Counted from the first letter of the stretch, positions 1 through 8,910 are shown. The stretch: 64,000 bases of DNA from Martinezella multihospitum (GCF_900094585.1 NZ_FMAG01000003.1:62001-126000), one strand, 5' to 3'. Translations and numbers: made by a program. Notes: generated from the letters alone by a model not told the origin.

Positions 1-911
1 AGGCGGTTCATCCAGAGGCGCGAAAGCAGCGCTGCCGTACCGCTGGAATAGCTGAAACGCTCGCCGGGCGCAGCCAATTGATGCGCATCGGCTGCGATAC
101 CGGTCACATCCGGATCGAGATAGAGCATGCGGGTGACATCAGACACGGTGCCATAGGACTCGTTGAAGGCAAGGCCGCTTTCCATGGCGAGAAGATCGCT
201 GAGCTTGATATCCTTGCGTGAGTCCACGCCCCATTGCGGCAGAAGATTCTGATCGTCGAAGGACATGCGCCCCGCCAGCATGAGACGCCCGATGATGGCG
301 GCATTGACCGTCTTGGTCATCGACCAACCTATCAGCGGCGTTGCCTTGCTGAAGCCGTCGCCATAGGTCTCGGCGACGATGCGCCCGTCCTTGACGACAA
401 CGATCGCGCGCATGGCAGGGCCGGCAAGATCCGAGTTCGATACGATATTGGCAAGCTTCGTCCCCGCGTCGTCCTGACCAAGGTTTACCGTATCCCCATC
501 CGGCCACACAGCATCGCTCTTCGGCGCCTTGACCTTGTTGAGGAAGACGGCGCTGCGGGCCGCCTGCAGATCGCCGTCTGGCACCAGCGCGCAGCCGAGC
601 GCCCCGCGATAGAGCGCGCGGTTCGGCGCAAACAGTCCAAGGAAGCGGGCCGTGACCACGCCCTCATCCCGGTCGACATAGACGCGAATGAGCTTCAATG
701 CCGGATTGCCGGGAGCCTGCACATCCTCCTCCATCACCCTGTCCGGGTCTCGTTTGGCCACGAACGTATTGGAGCAGACGATCTTTGCCGCGTAGCCATC
801 GCCAACCTTCAGCAATTCCGGCGGATAAACAGAGAGCCAGACGGCTCCGCCGGCGACAATGATCAGCAGCAAAACAACCAGAGCCCCGATCACTCTCGAT
901 ATCAAACGCAT
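1..911 (-). CDS. Serine hydrolase (beta-lactamase / 6-aminohexanoate-dimer hydrolase-like), 3' end outside window
   Basis: The reading frame opens at an ATG at 911 and is still open at base 1, so the C-terminus is missing. The first ~25 residues are a basic start followed by a hydrophobic stretch (a signal anchor or signal peptide), which puts the enzyme in the periplasm or on the membrane. A serine beta-lactamase/penicillin-binding-like SxxK motif (S-M-T-K) lies at residues 197-200. A downstream Y-S-S is a candidate for the second active-site motif (YxN/YxS). Family members hydrolyse amides, esters or beta-lactams; the substrate here cannot be read from sequence. It diverges from btaA across 192 bp. 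Confidence 0.8.
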   Translation of the reverse strand, partial: MRLISRVIGALVVLLLIIVAGGAVWLSVYPPELLKVGDGYAAKIVCSNTFVAKRDPDRVMEEDVQAPGNPALKLIRVYVDRDEGVVTARFLGLFAPNRALYRGALGCALVPDGDLQAARSAVFLNKVKAPKSDAVWPDGDTVNLGQDDAGTKLANIVSNSDLAGPAMRAIVVVKDGRIVAETYGDGFSKATPLIGWSMTKTVNAAIIGRLMLAGRMSFDDQNLLPQWGVDSRKDIKLSDLLAMESGLAFNESYGTVSDVTRMLYLDPDVTGIAADAHQLAAPGERFSYSSGTAALLSRLWMNR

Positions 912-1103
912 ATTACATACCCTCCAGAAAGGTAGGCGGAGACAATCAGGAAACGCAGCAAGATGAAAGACCTATGATGGTCAGGGCTCCTTAAATATGT
1001 GCAAGGATGCTTTTCCGCCGGATCTGCCAACAGCCCGCGTCATCAGACTGTAGCATTGCCGGGTTACACGCCCTGAACTTCACAAATCGGTGACAAGACT
1101 CAG

Positions 1104-2351
1104 ATGACGGAATTCGCCCCGGATGCCGGTCTCCAAAAGAACCGGAAACTCAAGGACGCTCTGCTGCAGCACAAGGCACTGTCAAAAGCGGGCCTTTCCG
1201 AGCGCTTGTTCGGCATGTTGTTTTCCGGCCTTGTCTATCCGCAGATTTGGGAAGATCCGGATATCGATATGGAGGCGATGGAGCTGCAGGCGCATCATCG
1301 CATCGTCACCATCGGTTCGGGCGGCTGCAACATGCTTGCCTACCTCTCGCAAAATCCCGCATCTATCGATGTCGTCGATCTCAATCGACACCACATCGCA
1401 CTGAACAAGCTGAAGCTTGCCGCCTTCCGCCTGCTTCCCGGTCATACGGACCTGGTGCGCTTCTTCGGGACGCCCGACATTGCGGCCAATAGCCAGGCCT
1501 ACGACCAGTTCATCGCGCCGCGCCTCGACACGGCAACGGCTGACTACTGGGACGGTCGCGACCTCTATGGCCGCCGCCGCATCACGGTCTTCAACCGCAA
1601 TATCTACAAGACAGGCCTTCTCGGCCGGTTTATCGGCGCCGCCCATATACTGGCACGCCTGCACGGCGTTCGCCTCGACAAGATGACGGAAGCCCGCACC
1701 ATGCGCGAGCAGCGTCAGTTCTTCGAAGAAGAAATCGCTCCGATCTTCGACAAGCGGGCGGTCCGCTGGCTGCTCGGCCGCAAGAGCTCGCTTTTCGGCC
1801 TCGGCATCCCGCCGCAGCAATATGACGAACTTGCAAGCCTTGCCGGTGACGATTCCATTTCCGCCGTGCTGAAACACCGCCTGGAAAAGCTCGCCTGTCA
1901 CTTCCCCATGCGCGACAATTACTTTGCCTGGCAGGCATTCTCGCGCCGCTATGCAGCCCAGCATCAAGGCCCGCTGCCGACCTATCTCAAACCCGAGCAC
2001 TATGCTGCGATCCGCGCCAATGCTGACCGCGTCGACGTGCATCACGCCAATTTCACCGAGCTTCTCGCTTCGAAGCCCGCCGCCTCGCGCGATCGCTATA
2101 TCCTGCTCGATGCGCAGGACTGGATGACCGACGAGCAGCTCAATGGCCTCTGGGCTGAGATCACCCGCACGGCGCGCGAAGGCGCCCGGGTCATCTTCCG
2201 CACGGCCGCCGAAAAGAGCATCATCGAAGGCCGCCTCTCTCCGGCGATCCGCGATCAGTGGGTCTATTTCGAGGAGCGCTCGCAGGAACTCAACACCCGT
2301 GACCGTTCGGCCATCTACGGTGGCTTCCACATTTACGGGAAAAAAGCGTGA
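1104..2351 (+). CDS. btaA: BtaA, S-adenosylmethionine:diacylglycerol 3-amino-3-carboxypropyltransferase
   Basis: First enzyme of betaine-lipid (DGTS) synthesis: it moves the 3-amino-3-carboxypropyl group of SAM onto diacylglycerol. The 415-residue length fits the DUF3419/BtaA family. Seen directly: the family block V-Y-P-Q-I-W-E-D-P at residues 44-52, a Rossmann-type SAM site with G-S-G-G-C at 71-75, and an acidic V-D-L-N strand end at 91-94. There is no signal peptide; the enzyme is expected at the cytoplasmic membrane. The stop overlaps the next gene's GTG by 4 nt, so the two are translationally coupled. In rhizobia this pathway is usually induced by phosphate limitation; I did not identify a convincing Pho box upstream. 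The ribosome site is weak. Confidence 0.93.
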   Translation: MTEFAPDAGLQKNRKLKDALLQHKALSKAGLSERLFGMLFSGLVYPQIWEDPDIDMEAMELQAHHRIVTIGSGGCNMLAYLSQNPASIDVVDLNRHHIALNKLKLAAFRLLPGHTDLVRFFGTPDIAANSQAYDQFIAPRLDTATADYWDGRDLYGRRRITVFNRNIYKTGLLGRFIGAAHILARLHGVRLDKMTEARTMREQRQFFEEEIAPIFDKRAVRWLLGRKSSLFGLGIPPQQYDELASLAGDDSISAVLKHRLEKLACHFPMRDNYFAWQAFSRRYAAQHQGPLPTYLKPEHYAAIRANADRVDVHHANFTELLASKPAASRDRYILLDAQDWMTDEQLNGLWAEITRTAREGARVIFRTAAEKSIIEGRLSPAIRDQWVYFEERSQELNTRDRSAIYGGFHIYGKKA

Positions 2352-3022
2352 GCCAGGCGGATACGGGCATAGAAACCAGCGCGAACAACCACGCCAAGCT
2401 GATGGACGGCATGTACCGCTATCAGCGTCATATCTATGATCTGACCCGCAAATATTACCTGTTCGGCCGCGATCGAACGATCGAACAGCTGAACGTGCCC
2501 GTCGGTGGCTCGCTCCTGGAAGTGGGCTGCGGCACGGGCCGCAACATGCTGCTCGCCTATCGGCGCTTCCCCTCTGCTCGACTCTATGGCCTCGACATCT
2601 CGCAGGAAATGCTGATTTCGGCGCGCAGCAATTTCCGCGGCTTGAAGCAGATGCCGGATTTTCGCGTTGCCGATGCCACAGCCTTTTCCGCTGCCGATTT
2701 CAGCGTCGACGGCTTCGACCGCGTCATGATCTCCTACGCGCTCTCGATGATCCCGGACTGGAAAAATGCCATCGACGCTTCGCTCGATGCAGTCGCGCCG
2801 GGCGGCGAGCTTCACATCGTCGATTTCGGCCAGCAGGAGGGACTGCCGCGCTGGTTCCGCGCCATGCTCAAAGGCTGGCTGAAGAAATTCCACGTCACTC
2901 CCCGCGCCGATCTTCTGACTGTTCTCGAAGAGAAGGCCGCAGCGCGAGGCATGTCGGTGAAAACCGAAAGGATCGGCCGTGGTTATGCCTGGCGAGCCGT
3001 GGCGACCCGGCACGGCGCCTGA
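2348..3022 (+). CDS. btaB: BtaB, diacylglycerylhomoserine N-methyltransferase
   Basis: Second DGTS enzyme: it methylates the homoserine nitrogen three times using SAM. The 224-residue product is a class I methyltransferase with motif I L-L-E-V-G-C-G-T-G at residues 57-65 and the acidic ribose-binding residue in G-L-D-I-S at 81-85. A conserved arrangement with btaA supports the assignment. The start is a GTG embedded in the btaA stop (GTGA overlap). No other gene follows in the operon; the next start is more than 200 bp away. An unrelated small methyltransferase is the only alternative, and the btaA partner makes that unlikely. Confidence 0.92.
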   Translation: MSQADTGIETSANNHAKLMDGMYRYQRHIYDLTRKYYLFGRDRTIEQLNVPVGGSLLEVGCGTGRNMLLAYRRFPSARLYGLDISQEMLISARSNFRGLKQMPDFRVADATAFSAADFSVDGFDRVMISYALSMIPDWKNAIDASLDAVAPGGELHIVDFGQQEGLPRWFRAMLKGWLKKFHVTPRADLLTVLEEKAAARGMSVKTERIGRGYAWRAVATRHGA

Positions 3023-3236
3023 GCGACGATGGATTCCAGCGCAAAATCCGGTCTCGGAAGGCGCCAAGCATAAGAATTTGCTTGAAGATAACGCATTTTT
3101 TACGTTGATATGGTGAATAAAGTGGCAAGACCAGCTGGCAACGGTATGGTCTGCCGCTCTTTCGGATTTTCGGGGACCATATTACGGAAGCCAAATCTTG
3201 GGGCAGCAAGATCACTCGCGCCATAACAGGATATCT

Positions 3237-4028
3237 ATGCGCCGGCTTCTGGCATGCGTACTGCCGCTCGCTCTTGCCTTGAATGGCTGCACGACGGGCT
3301 ATGATGCCCTATCGACGGCGGCCCTTCCCAAGACCAGGTTCGCCGATACGAAACCCCAGGACTTCGGCCGCGATCATCCCGAGCGCCATCCCATCCATGG
3401 CATCGATATTTCCAAATGGCAGGGCGATATCGATTGGAAAGCCGTCAAAAGCTCCGGTGTTGCCTTCGTCTTCATCAAGGCGACGGAGGGCAAGGATCGG
3501 ATCGATCCGCGCTTCACCGAGTATTGGAACGAGGCGAGCGCTGCCGGATTGCTGCACGCACCCTATCATTTCTTCTATTTCTGCTCCACGGCCGACGAGC
3601 AGGCCGATTGGTTCATCCGCAACGTGCCGAAGGATGCCATGGCGCTTCCGCCCGTGGTCGACGTCGAATGGAACCCCGGCTCCCCGACCTGCAAGACCAG
3701 ACCGGCTCCTGAAACGGTACGCAGCGAGATCAAGCGGTTCATGGATCGCCTGCAGGCCTATTACGGTAAGCGCCCGATCATCTATACTTCGGTCGACTTC
3801 CACCGCGAAAATCTTGTCGGCTATTTCCAGGACTATCATTTCTGGGTCCGATCCGTCGCCAAGCACCCGAAAGAGACTTACGCGGGTCGCAACTGGGCCT
3901 TCTGGCAATATACGTCTACGGGTGTCATTCCGGGGATCAAAGGCCCGACGGACATCAATGTTTTCGGCGGTTCCGAGCAGAACTGGCAAAACTGGGTGGC
4001 CGCAGTAGAGAAGCAGGGAAATTCTTAA
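3237..4028 (+). CDS. GH25 family lysozyme (muramidase), putative lipoprotein
   Basis: Glycoside hydrolase 25 enzymes cleave the MurNAc-GlcNAc bond of peptidoglycan. I use the ATG at 3237 rather than an upstream in-frame TTG at 3198, because it gives a clean signal sequence ending in L-N-G-C (Cys18), a lipoprotein-type cleavage site, and has an AGGA ribosome site. The catalytic domain starts at H-G-I-D-I-S-K-W-Q-G (Asp57), and the D-V-E-W motif at 142-145 carries the acidic catalytic residues typical of GH25. Product 263 residues. It precedes a lytic transglycosylase, suggesting a cell-wall turnover pair, although the 79-bp gap leaves co-transcription open. Confidence 0.9.
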   Translation: MRRLLACVLPLALALNGCTTGYDALSTAALPKTRFADTKPQDFGRDHPERHPIHGIDISKWQGDIDWKAVKSSGVAFVFIKATEGKDRIDPRFTEYWNEASAAGLLHAPYHFFYFCSTADEQADWFIRNVPKDAMALPPVVDVEWNPGSPTCKTRPAPETVRSEIKRFMDRLQAYYGKRPIIYTSVDFHRENLVGYFQDYHFWVRSVAKHPKETYAGRNWAFWQYTSTGVIPGIKGPTDINVFGGSEQNWQNWVAAVEKQGNS

Positions 4029-4107
4029 TACTGAGCCCATTTCACTCTTGCTTATGTCACAATCTTCTGTGAAAGCGACCCTATTCTATCACTAGGAAGG
4101 ATCGCTC

Positions 4108-5352
4108 ATGGATCGTCACACCATTCGACGCGGCGCTCTTGCGTTGCTCTTCGCCTTAGCCATGACCGGCACGGCATTGGCTCAAAGCGCGGCTCCGGCC
4201 ACAGTGCCGCCTGCGAGCAGCGATGCCACTCCAAAAGTAGCCTGCGGCGGCGATCTAACGGCATTTCTGGCCGGCGTGAAGGCCGAAGCGATTGCGGACG
4301 GCGCGGATGCCGCAGCCGCCGACAAGACGCTCGCCGGCGCCCAGATCGACCAGAAGGTTCTTGCCATGGACCGCAGCCAGGGCGTCTTCCGTCAGACCTT
4401 CCTCGAATTCTCCCAGCGCACCGTCAGCCAGGGCCGCCTCGACATCGGCCGCCAGAAGATGAAGCAATATGCCGACGTCTTCGCCAAGGCCGAACAGGAC
4501 TACGGCGTACCTCCCGGCGTCATCACCGCCTTCTGGGCGATGGAAACCGATTTCGGCGCCGTTCAGGGCAATTTCAACACCCGCAACGCGCTGGTCACCC
4601 TCTCGCACGATTGCCGCCGGCCGGACTTCTTCCGCCCGCGCCTGATCGCACTGATCGAGCTCGTCCAGCGCGGCGATGTCGACCCGGCAACGACGACGGG
4701 CGCATGGGCTGGCGAAATCGGCCAGACGCAAATGTTGCCGCCCGATATCATCGCTTATGGCACCGATGGCGATGGCGACGGCCATGTCAACCTGAAGACC
4801 AGCGCACCCGACGTCATTCTGACAACGGCCCGGTTCCTCCAGCATCTCGGCTTCCAGCGCGGTCAGCCCTGGCTGCAGGAGGTGACGGTTCCGGACAACC
4901 TTCCCTGGGAAAAATCCGGCATCGGCGGCACGCTGACTGCGGGCGATTGGTTCAAGCTCGGCGTCACGCCGCGCGACAGCAACACGAGCTTCGGCTCCCT
5001 GCCCGCTGCTCTCATTCTGCCGCAAGGTCGCAAAGGCCCCGCTTTCCTGACCTACCCGAACTACAATACCTATCTCGGCTGGAACCAGTCGTTCATCTAC
5101 ACGACCTCGGCCGCCTATTTTGCCACCCGCTTTGCCGGCGCTCCACCCTATAACAAGGGCAATCCCGAGCAGGGCCTGAACGATGTCGACATGAAGGCGC
5201 TTCAGACCAAGCTTGTGGCCCGCGGCTATGATGTCGGCAAGATCGACGGCATCCTCGGCTCCGGCACGCGTGTCGCCATCCAGAAGGAACAGTTCCGCCT
5301 GGGTATGCCGGCCGATGGCTGGGCGACGACGGCACTGCTCAACGCACTCTGA
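4108..5352 (+). CDS. Lytic murein transglycosylase, MltB/SLT_2 type with C-terminal peptidoglycan-binding domain
   Basis: Cuts peptidoglycan glycan strands with formation of a 1,6-anhydro-MurNAc end. The 414-residue protein has an N-terminal Sec signal peptide (about residues 1-25, ending A-L-A-Q) and no lipobox, so it is periplasmic. The SLT_2/MltB catalytic domain spans roughly 45-335, with the predicted catalytic Glu146 in F-W-A-M-E-T-D-F-G. A PG_binding_1 domain closes the protein (about 355-412; G-Y-D-V-G-K-I-D-G-I-L-G). The ATG follows an AGGA ribosome site. A strong terminator lies 20 bp after the stop. Confidence 0.92.
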   Translation: MDRHTIRRGALALLFALAMTGTALAQSAAPATVPPASSDATPKVACGGDLTAFLAGVKAEAIADGADAAAADKTLAGAQIDQKVLAMDRSQGVFRQTFLEFSQRTVSQGRLDIGRQKMKQYADVFAKAEQDYGVPPGVITAFWAMETDFGAVQGNFNTRNALVTLSHDCRRPDFFRPRLIALIELVQRGDVDPATTTGAWAGEIGQTQMLPPDIIAYGTDGDGDGHVNLKTSAPDVILTTARFLQHLGFQRGQPWLQEVTVPDNLPWEKSGIGGTLTAGDWFKLGVTPRDSNTSFGSLPAALILPQGRKGPAFLTYPNYNTYLGWNQSFIYTTSAAYFATRFAGAPPYNKGNPEQGLNDVDMKALQTKLVARGYDVGKIDGILGSGTRVAIQKEQFRLGMPADGWATTALLNAL

Positions 5353-5372
5353 TTTCTTCCATATACCGATCG

Positions 5373-5399
5373 AAAAGGCGGCTCCAGGCCGCCTTTTTT
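5373..5399 (+). terminator. Rho-independent terminator after the transglycosylase gene
   Basis: A 10-bp perfect stem (AAAAGGCGGC / GCCGCCTTTT) with a 5-nt loop runs into a T tract. It lies just after the lytic transglycosylase stop. Confidence 0.9.
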
Positions 5400-5495
5400 G
5401 TATCTGCTCCACTCGCACCCGTGAGCAAAACAGCAAGAAACGGGTGGAGAGCCCGCGCTCTTCCGGTTTAGATGCATCGAAAGAGGAGAGAGGCC

Positions 5496-6422
5496 ATGAA
5501 TGGCGAACATCGAATGAACGCCTCGACCTGGGGCCTGCTGCTGTTGCTGGGATTGATCTGGGGCGGCTCGTTCTTCTTCGCCCGCATCGCCGTTCACCAC
5601 GTGCCGCCCTTCACGCTCGTCTTTCTGCGCCTGTCGCTGGCGGCCGTCGCATTGCATCTCTATCTGGCTGGCCGCCTCAGTATCTATCAATCCCTGCGCC
5701 GTCATTGGCCGCAATTTCTGCTGCTGGGCTTAATCAACAATGCGATACCACATACGTTGATCTTCTGCGGTCAGACGCAGATGGGTGCCGGGCTCGCATC
5801 CATCCTGAACGCGACGACGCCGATGTGGACTGTATTGATCGGCAACCAGCTGACAACGGATGAGCGCCTGACATCGGCCAAGCTGATCGGCTGCCTCACC
5901 GGCCTGCTCGGAACGATCGTGTTGCTCGGACCGAGCATTACCAGCGGCGGCTCGGTACCCTTCTGGGCACTCTCATTGCCGATCCTGGCGGCAATTTCCT
6001 ACGGATTTGCAGCGATTTATGCCAAACGCTTCAAGGGCATCGCACCGCCGGTTGTGGCCGCAGGCCAGTTGACAGGCTCCTCGCTCATCATGCTGCCGGT
6101 TGCGCTGGTGATCGACCAGCCTTGGACGCTTGCCACCCCGCCGGTGACGGCAATTGCCGCGATTCTCGGCCTGGCGCTGCTGTCGACCGCTTTTGCCTAC
6201 ATCCTCTATTTTCGCATCATCGAGCTTGCCGGCGCAACCAACACCTCCCTCGTCACTCTGCTCGTGCCGCCAAGCGCGCTATTGCTCGGCTTCCTCTTTC
6301 TCGGCGAGCGGATGGGGCCAGCCGAAATCGTCGGCATGCTGCTCATCGCCGCAGGCCTGCTTGTCCTCGATGGACGGCTTTTCACGTGGATGAAACGCGG
6401 CGCCAGAACGCGGGAAACATGA
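5496..6422 (+). CDS. EamA/DMT-superfamily transporter
   Basis: Inner-membrane transporter of the drug/metabolite family, usually an exporter of metabolites or amino acids; the substrate is unknown. Two EamA repeats of about five hydrophobic helices each are visible, starting with W-G-G-S-F-F-F-A near the N-terminus and repeating with the L-G-E-R-M block near the end. The start at 5496 is chosen because AAGAGGAG sits 7 nt upstream; an in-frame ATG at 5472 would place that ribosome site inside the gene. Product 308 residues. It stands alone between a terminator and a small-peptide gene. A second EamA gene lies at 12599-13558. Confidence 0.88.
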   Translation: MNGEHRMNASTWGLLLLLGLIWGGSFFFARIAVHHVPPFTLVFLRLSLAAVALHLYLAGRLSIYQSLRRHWPQFLLLGLINNAIPHTLIFCGQTQMGAGLASILNATTPMWTVLIGNQLTTDERLTSAKLIGCLTGLLGTIVLLGPSITSGGSVPFWALSLPILAAISYGFAAIYAKRFKGIAPPVVAAGQLTGSSLIMLPVALVIDQPWTLATPPVTAIAAILGLALLSTAFAYILYFRIIELAGATNTSLVTLLVPPSALLLGFLFLGERMGPAEIVGMLLIAAGLLVLDGRLFTWMKRGARTRET

Positions 6423-6639
6423 TCTCCTGCTCCATTCGGATGGTCCACAGTCACAGCATATTAATATTTATTCACAGGCCGTCACTGAGCCAGAAATCGA
6501 CATTTATAAAGTAATATCAACTCGTTGCCGCAAGTTCATGAATCACGTCGCGAACTCGATACCGCGTCGCAGCATCGAATGTTCTTTCCAAGCAACACAT
6601 TTTCGACATAAAATTTAACGGCTGACTGAGGAGGAAGAC

Positions 6640-6717
6640 ATGGGATTAACGCGATCCATCAACGTCCTAGTGGTCGGTGCGGCCTTCGCTTTCGTCGTGA
6701 CGATGCTTTTCATCTGA
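6640..6717 (+). CDS. 25-residue putative membrane peptide
   Basis: A very short frame (ATG at 6640, TGA at 6715-6717) preceded by a strong ribosome site GAGGAGGAA ending a few bases before the start. The peptide begins M-G-L-T-R-S-I-N, then is almost wholly hydrophobic (V, A, F, L, I), enough for one membrane span with a basic residue near the N-terminus. It is followed after about 65 bp by its own intrinsic terminator, so it looks like a monocistronic unit. The function is unknown and I recognise no family. The strength of the ribosome site and the exact fit between promoter-length leader and terminator are the support. Confidence 0.6.
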   Translation: MGLTRSINVLVVGAAFAFVVTMLFI

Positions 6718-6784
6718 CGGCTTCGGCGAGATTCGCAGGCGACCAAACTCCGAAAAGCTAACAAAACCCCTGTTTCATTAGAAA

Positions 6785-6816
6785 AGCGCATGTCCCGGCC
6801 GGACATGCGCTTTTTT
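6785..6816 (+). terminator. Rho-independent terminator
   Basis: A 10-bp perfect stem GCGCATGTCC / GGACATGCGC with a CGGCC loop is followed by TTTTTT. It terminates the 25-residue peptide gene and faces the end of metF; the A run before the stem may also let it act on the other strand. Confidence 0.9.
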
Positions 6817-6836
6817 ATTCGCTTGCGCGGCATGCT

Positions 6837-7739
6837 TCAGGCGGCAGCCCCGGCCCGTGCATCCACCTTGCGCTCAAGGCCCAGCCGTTCAAGCACGGCG
6901 GAAACCAGAGTCGAACGGTTCATCGTATAGAGATGAAACTCGTGAATGCCGCGGCGCATCAGGTCCTGGATTTGCTCGGCGGCAACTTCGGCGGCAACCC
7001 TGGCGCGCTCCTCAATATCCTCATCCAAACCATCGAAACGCTCGTCGAGCCAGGTCGGAATATTCGTGCCGCAAGCGCCGGCGAAGCGCTTCAGCTGGGT
7101 CAGGTTCTGGATCGGCATGATGCCCGGCACGACCGGAATCTTGATGCCGGCTGCGCGAACGCGATCATGATAACGCTCGAAGGCATCGTTATCGAAGAAG
7201 AACTGGGTCAGCGCCCGGTCGGCACCATTGTCCGCCTTGCGCTTCAGCATGTCGATATCGGCTGCAGTATCGCGGCTTTCGGGATGCTTTTCCGGATAGG
7301 CAGAGACGGAAATATCGAAATCGCCGCGCTCGCGCAAAGCCTGCACCAGTTCCGCGGCATTGGCGTAGCCGCCCGGATGCGGCTGATAGGCCGAGCCGAC
7401 GCCACCCGGCGGATCGCCGCGCAGCGCGACGAAACGGCGAACGCCCGCAGCCAGGAACTCGTCGATCACCCGATGCGTGTCCTCACGCGTGGCACCGACA
7501 CAAGTCAGATGCGATGCGGTCGTGAACGGCGTCTCATGGATCATTTTGCGCACGGCGGAAAGCGTCGGCGCCTTGGTCGAACCACCTGCCCCATACGTGA
7601 CTGAAACGAACTCAGCATCCCAATCGCTGAGCTCCTCAACGGTGTTCCACAGCTGCTGCTCGGCCTCCTCCGACTTCGGCGGAAAGAACTCGAAGGAGAT
7701 GCGGATACCGTCGCTACGGCTTTCTGATCTCGAAGACAT
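6837..7739 (-). CDS. metF: Methylenetetrahydrofolate reductase
   Basis: Reduces 5,10-methylene-THF to 5-methyl-THF with an FAD cofactor, supplying the methyl donor for MetH. The 300-residue length matches bacterial MetF. The N-terminal S-F-E-F-F-P-P-K-S block with the conserved Glu is present, as are the TIM-barrel signatures F-V-S-V-T-Y-G-A-G-G-S and L-T-Q-F-F-F-D. The start at 7739 is supported by GGGAGAG upstream and by its fit to the family N-terminus; an in-frame upstream extension to 7793 would lie inside the preceding gene. Only one base separates the stop of the ArsR-methyltransferase gene from this ATG (TGA-C-ATG), so the two are translationally coupled. Confidence 0.96.
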   Translation of the reverse strand: MSSRSESRSDGIRISFEFFPPKSEEAEQQLWNTVEELSDWDAEFVSVTYGAGGSTKAPTLSAVRKMIHETPFTTASHLTCVGATREDTHRVIDEFLAAGVRRFVALRGDPPGGVGSAYQPHPGGYANAAELVQALRERGDFDISVSAYPEKHPESRDTAADIDMLKRKADNGADRALTQFFFDNDAFERYHDRVRAAGIKIPVVPGIMPIQNLTQLKRFAGACGTNIPTWLDERFDGLDEDIEERARVAAEVAAEQIQDLMRRGIHEFHLYTMNRSTLVSAVLERLGLERKVDARAGAAA

Positions 7740-7740
7740 G

Positions 7741-8766
7741 TCAAACTCTCCCGGCAAGAATGGGGGATGACTGGTGGCCCTGGTCGGACGCAATCAGCAA
7801 CCGCGGGTCGCGCGCCAGCCAGATGGTGACGGTCAGCGCGTGACCGCCTTCCCTCCCCGAATGAAGATCCTGTACGCGCTCCACATCCAGCCCCGCCAGT
7901 TTCAGCCAATCCGAAATGGTCTGATGCGAGAAGCCAAGGCGCAGATGCGCATGTTCGTCACGCAGATATTCAAGCCCGTGCGGTGCAAGATCGATGATGA
8001 CGAGCCGACCGCCGGGCCGCAGCATTCGCGCAGCCTCGTTGATGGCGATCTCCGGTTGATCGAGGAAATGCAGCACCTGATGGATGGTGATGAGGTCGAA
8101 ATCCTGTTGTTCGAGCGGCAGGTTGAAAATATCACCATGGCGCACCGAGGCGCTCGTGATGTTGGCCCGGTCGAGATTGGCGCGCGCAACCGCCAGCATG
8201 TCACGGCTGGCATCGATGCCAATGGCGCGGCGGTAATGGCCGGTCAGAAGTTGCAGCATCCGGCCCGTGCCTGTACCCAGATCGAGGAAGGAGTCGATCG
8301 GCTGCGGGCCGATCAGCTCGATCAGCGCCTTGTCGACATCTTCATCGGCGACATGGAGGCGACGCAGTTCATCCCACTCGGCTGCATTCCGGCTGAAATA
8401 GGCCTGGGCGCGCTCAGCGCGAACACGCTTGACCGAAGTAAGCCGCTCGCCGTCGCGCAGCAGCACCGTATCTTTTTCGGCGGTGTGGCGCAGCAGTGCG
8501 CGCGCCAGCGTGACGGCCTTGCCTTCCTGCTTCAAGCGGAAATAGGCCCAGGCGCCCTCTTGATAGCGATCGATCAGGCCGGCTTCGCCGAGCAGCTTCA
8601 GGTGCCGGGAAATACGCGGCTGCGACTGGCCAAGAATTTCGGTAAGATCGGTAACCGTGAGATCGCCGGCCGCCAGTAGCGCCAGAAGACGCAGCCGGGT
8701 CGGCTCGCCGACCGCCTTCAGCACGTCTACTACGTCATCCAAGCCGAGTTTAACCAGATCCGTCAT
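7741..8766 (-). CDS. ArsR-family HTH regulator fused to a SAM-dependent methyltransferase domain
   Basis: The N-terminal ~90 residues are an ArsR winged helix (V-G-E-P-T-R-L-R-L-L-A-L-L, then Q-P-R-I-S-R-H-L-K-L-L). The rest is a class I methyltransferase with F-L-D-L-G-T-G-T-G near residue 160. No classical ArsR metal-binding Cys box is evident. Gene order with metF and the palindrome just upstream suggest a methionine-cycle regulator. ArsR-type regulators of SAH/methionine metabolism (for example SahR) are known; sensing of SAM or SAH by the fused domain is my inference. The ATG at 8766 gives 341 residues; a TTG at 8781 would add five. Whether the methyltransferase domain is catalytic or only a ligand sensor cannot be told. 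Confidence 0.9.
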   Translation of the reverse strand: MTDLVKLGLDDVVDVLKAVGEPTRLRLLALLAAGDLTVTDLTEILGQSQPRISRHLKLLGEAGLIDRYQEGAWAYFRLKQEGKAVTLARALLRHTAEKDTVLLRDGERLTSVKRVRAERAQAYFSRNAAEWDELRRLHVADEDVDKALIELIGPQPIDSFLDLGTGTGRMLQLLTGHYRRAIGIDASRDMLAVARANLDRANITSASVRHGDIFNLPLEQQDFDLITIHQVLHFLDQPEIAINEAARMLRPGGRLVIIDLAPHGLEYLRDEHAHLRLGFSHQTISDWLKLAGLDVERVQDLHSGREGGHALTVTIWLARDPRLLIASDQGHQSSPILAGRV

Positions 8767-8784
8767 TTCACACCCAATCAAGAT

Positions 8785-8800
8785 ATAAAGATATCTTTAT
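8785..8800. promoter_or_regulatory. Palindromic operator candidate upstream of the ArsR-methyltransferase/metF operon
   Basis: A perfect 16-bp palindrome, ATAAAGATATCTTTAT, ends 19 bp before the ATG. The same 16 bases form the core of the 20-bp palindrome upstream of metH (48244-48263). Its position next to an ArsR-family gene and its symmetry fit a dimeric winged-helix operator, presumably autoregulatory. Confidence 0.75.
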
Positions 8801-8910
8801 GTGATTTGACTGAACTCCGCAAGGGCTAATCACCGAAGAGGCCGGCAGGGCGTCGGAAATCTGTTAGTTTTTGTCGGCTGGGGAATATGCGCTTCCTGCC
8901 TGTCGCAAAG

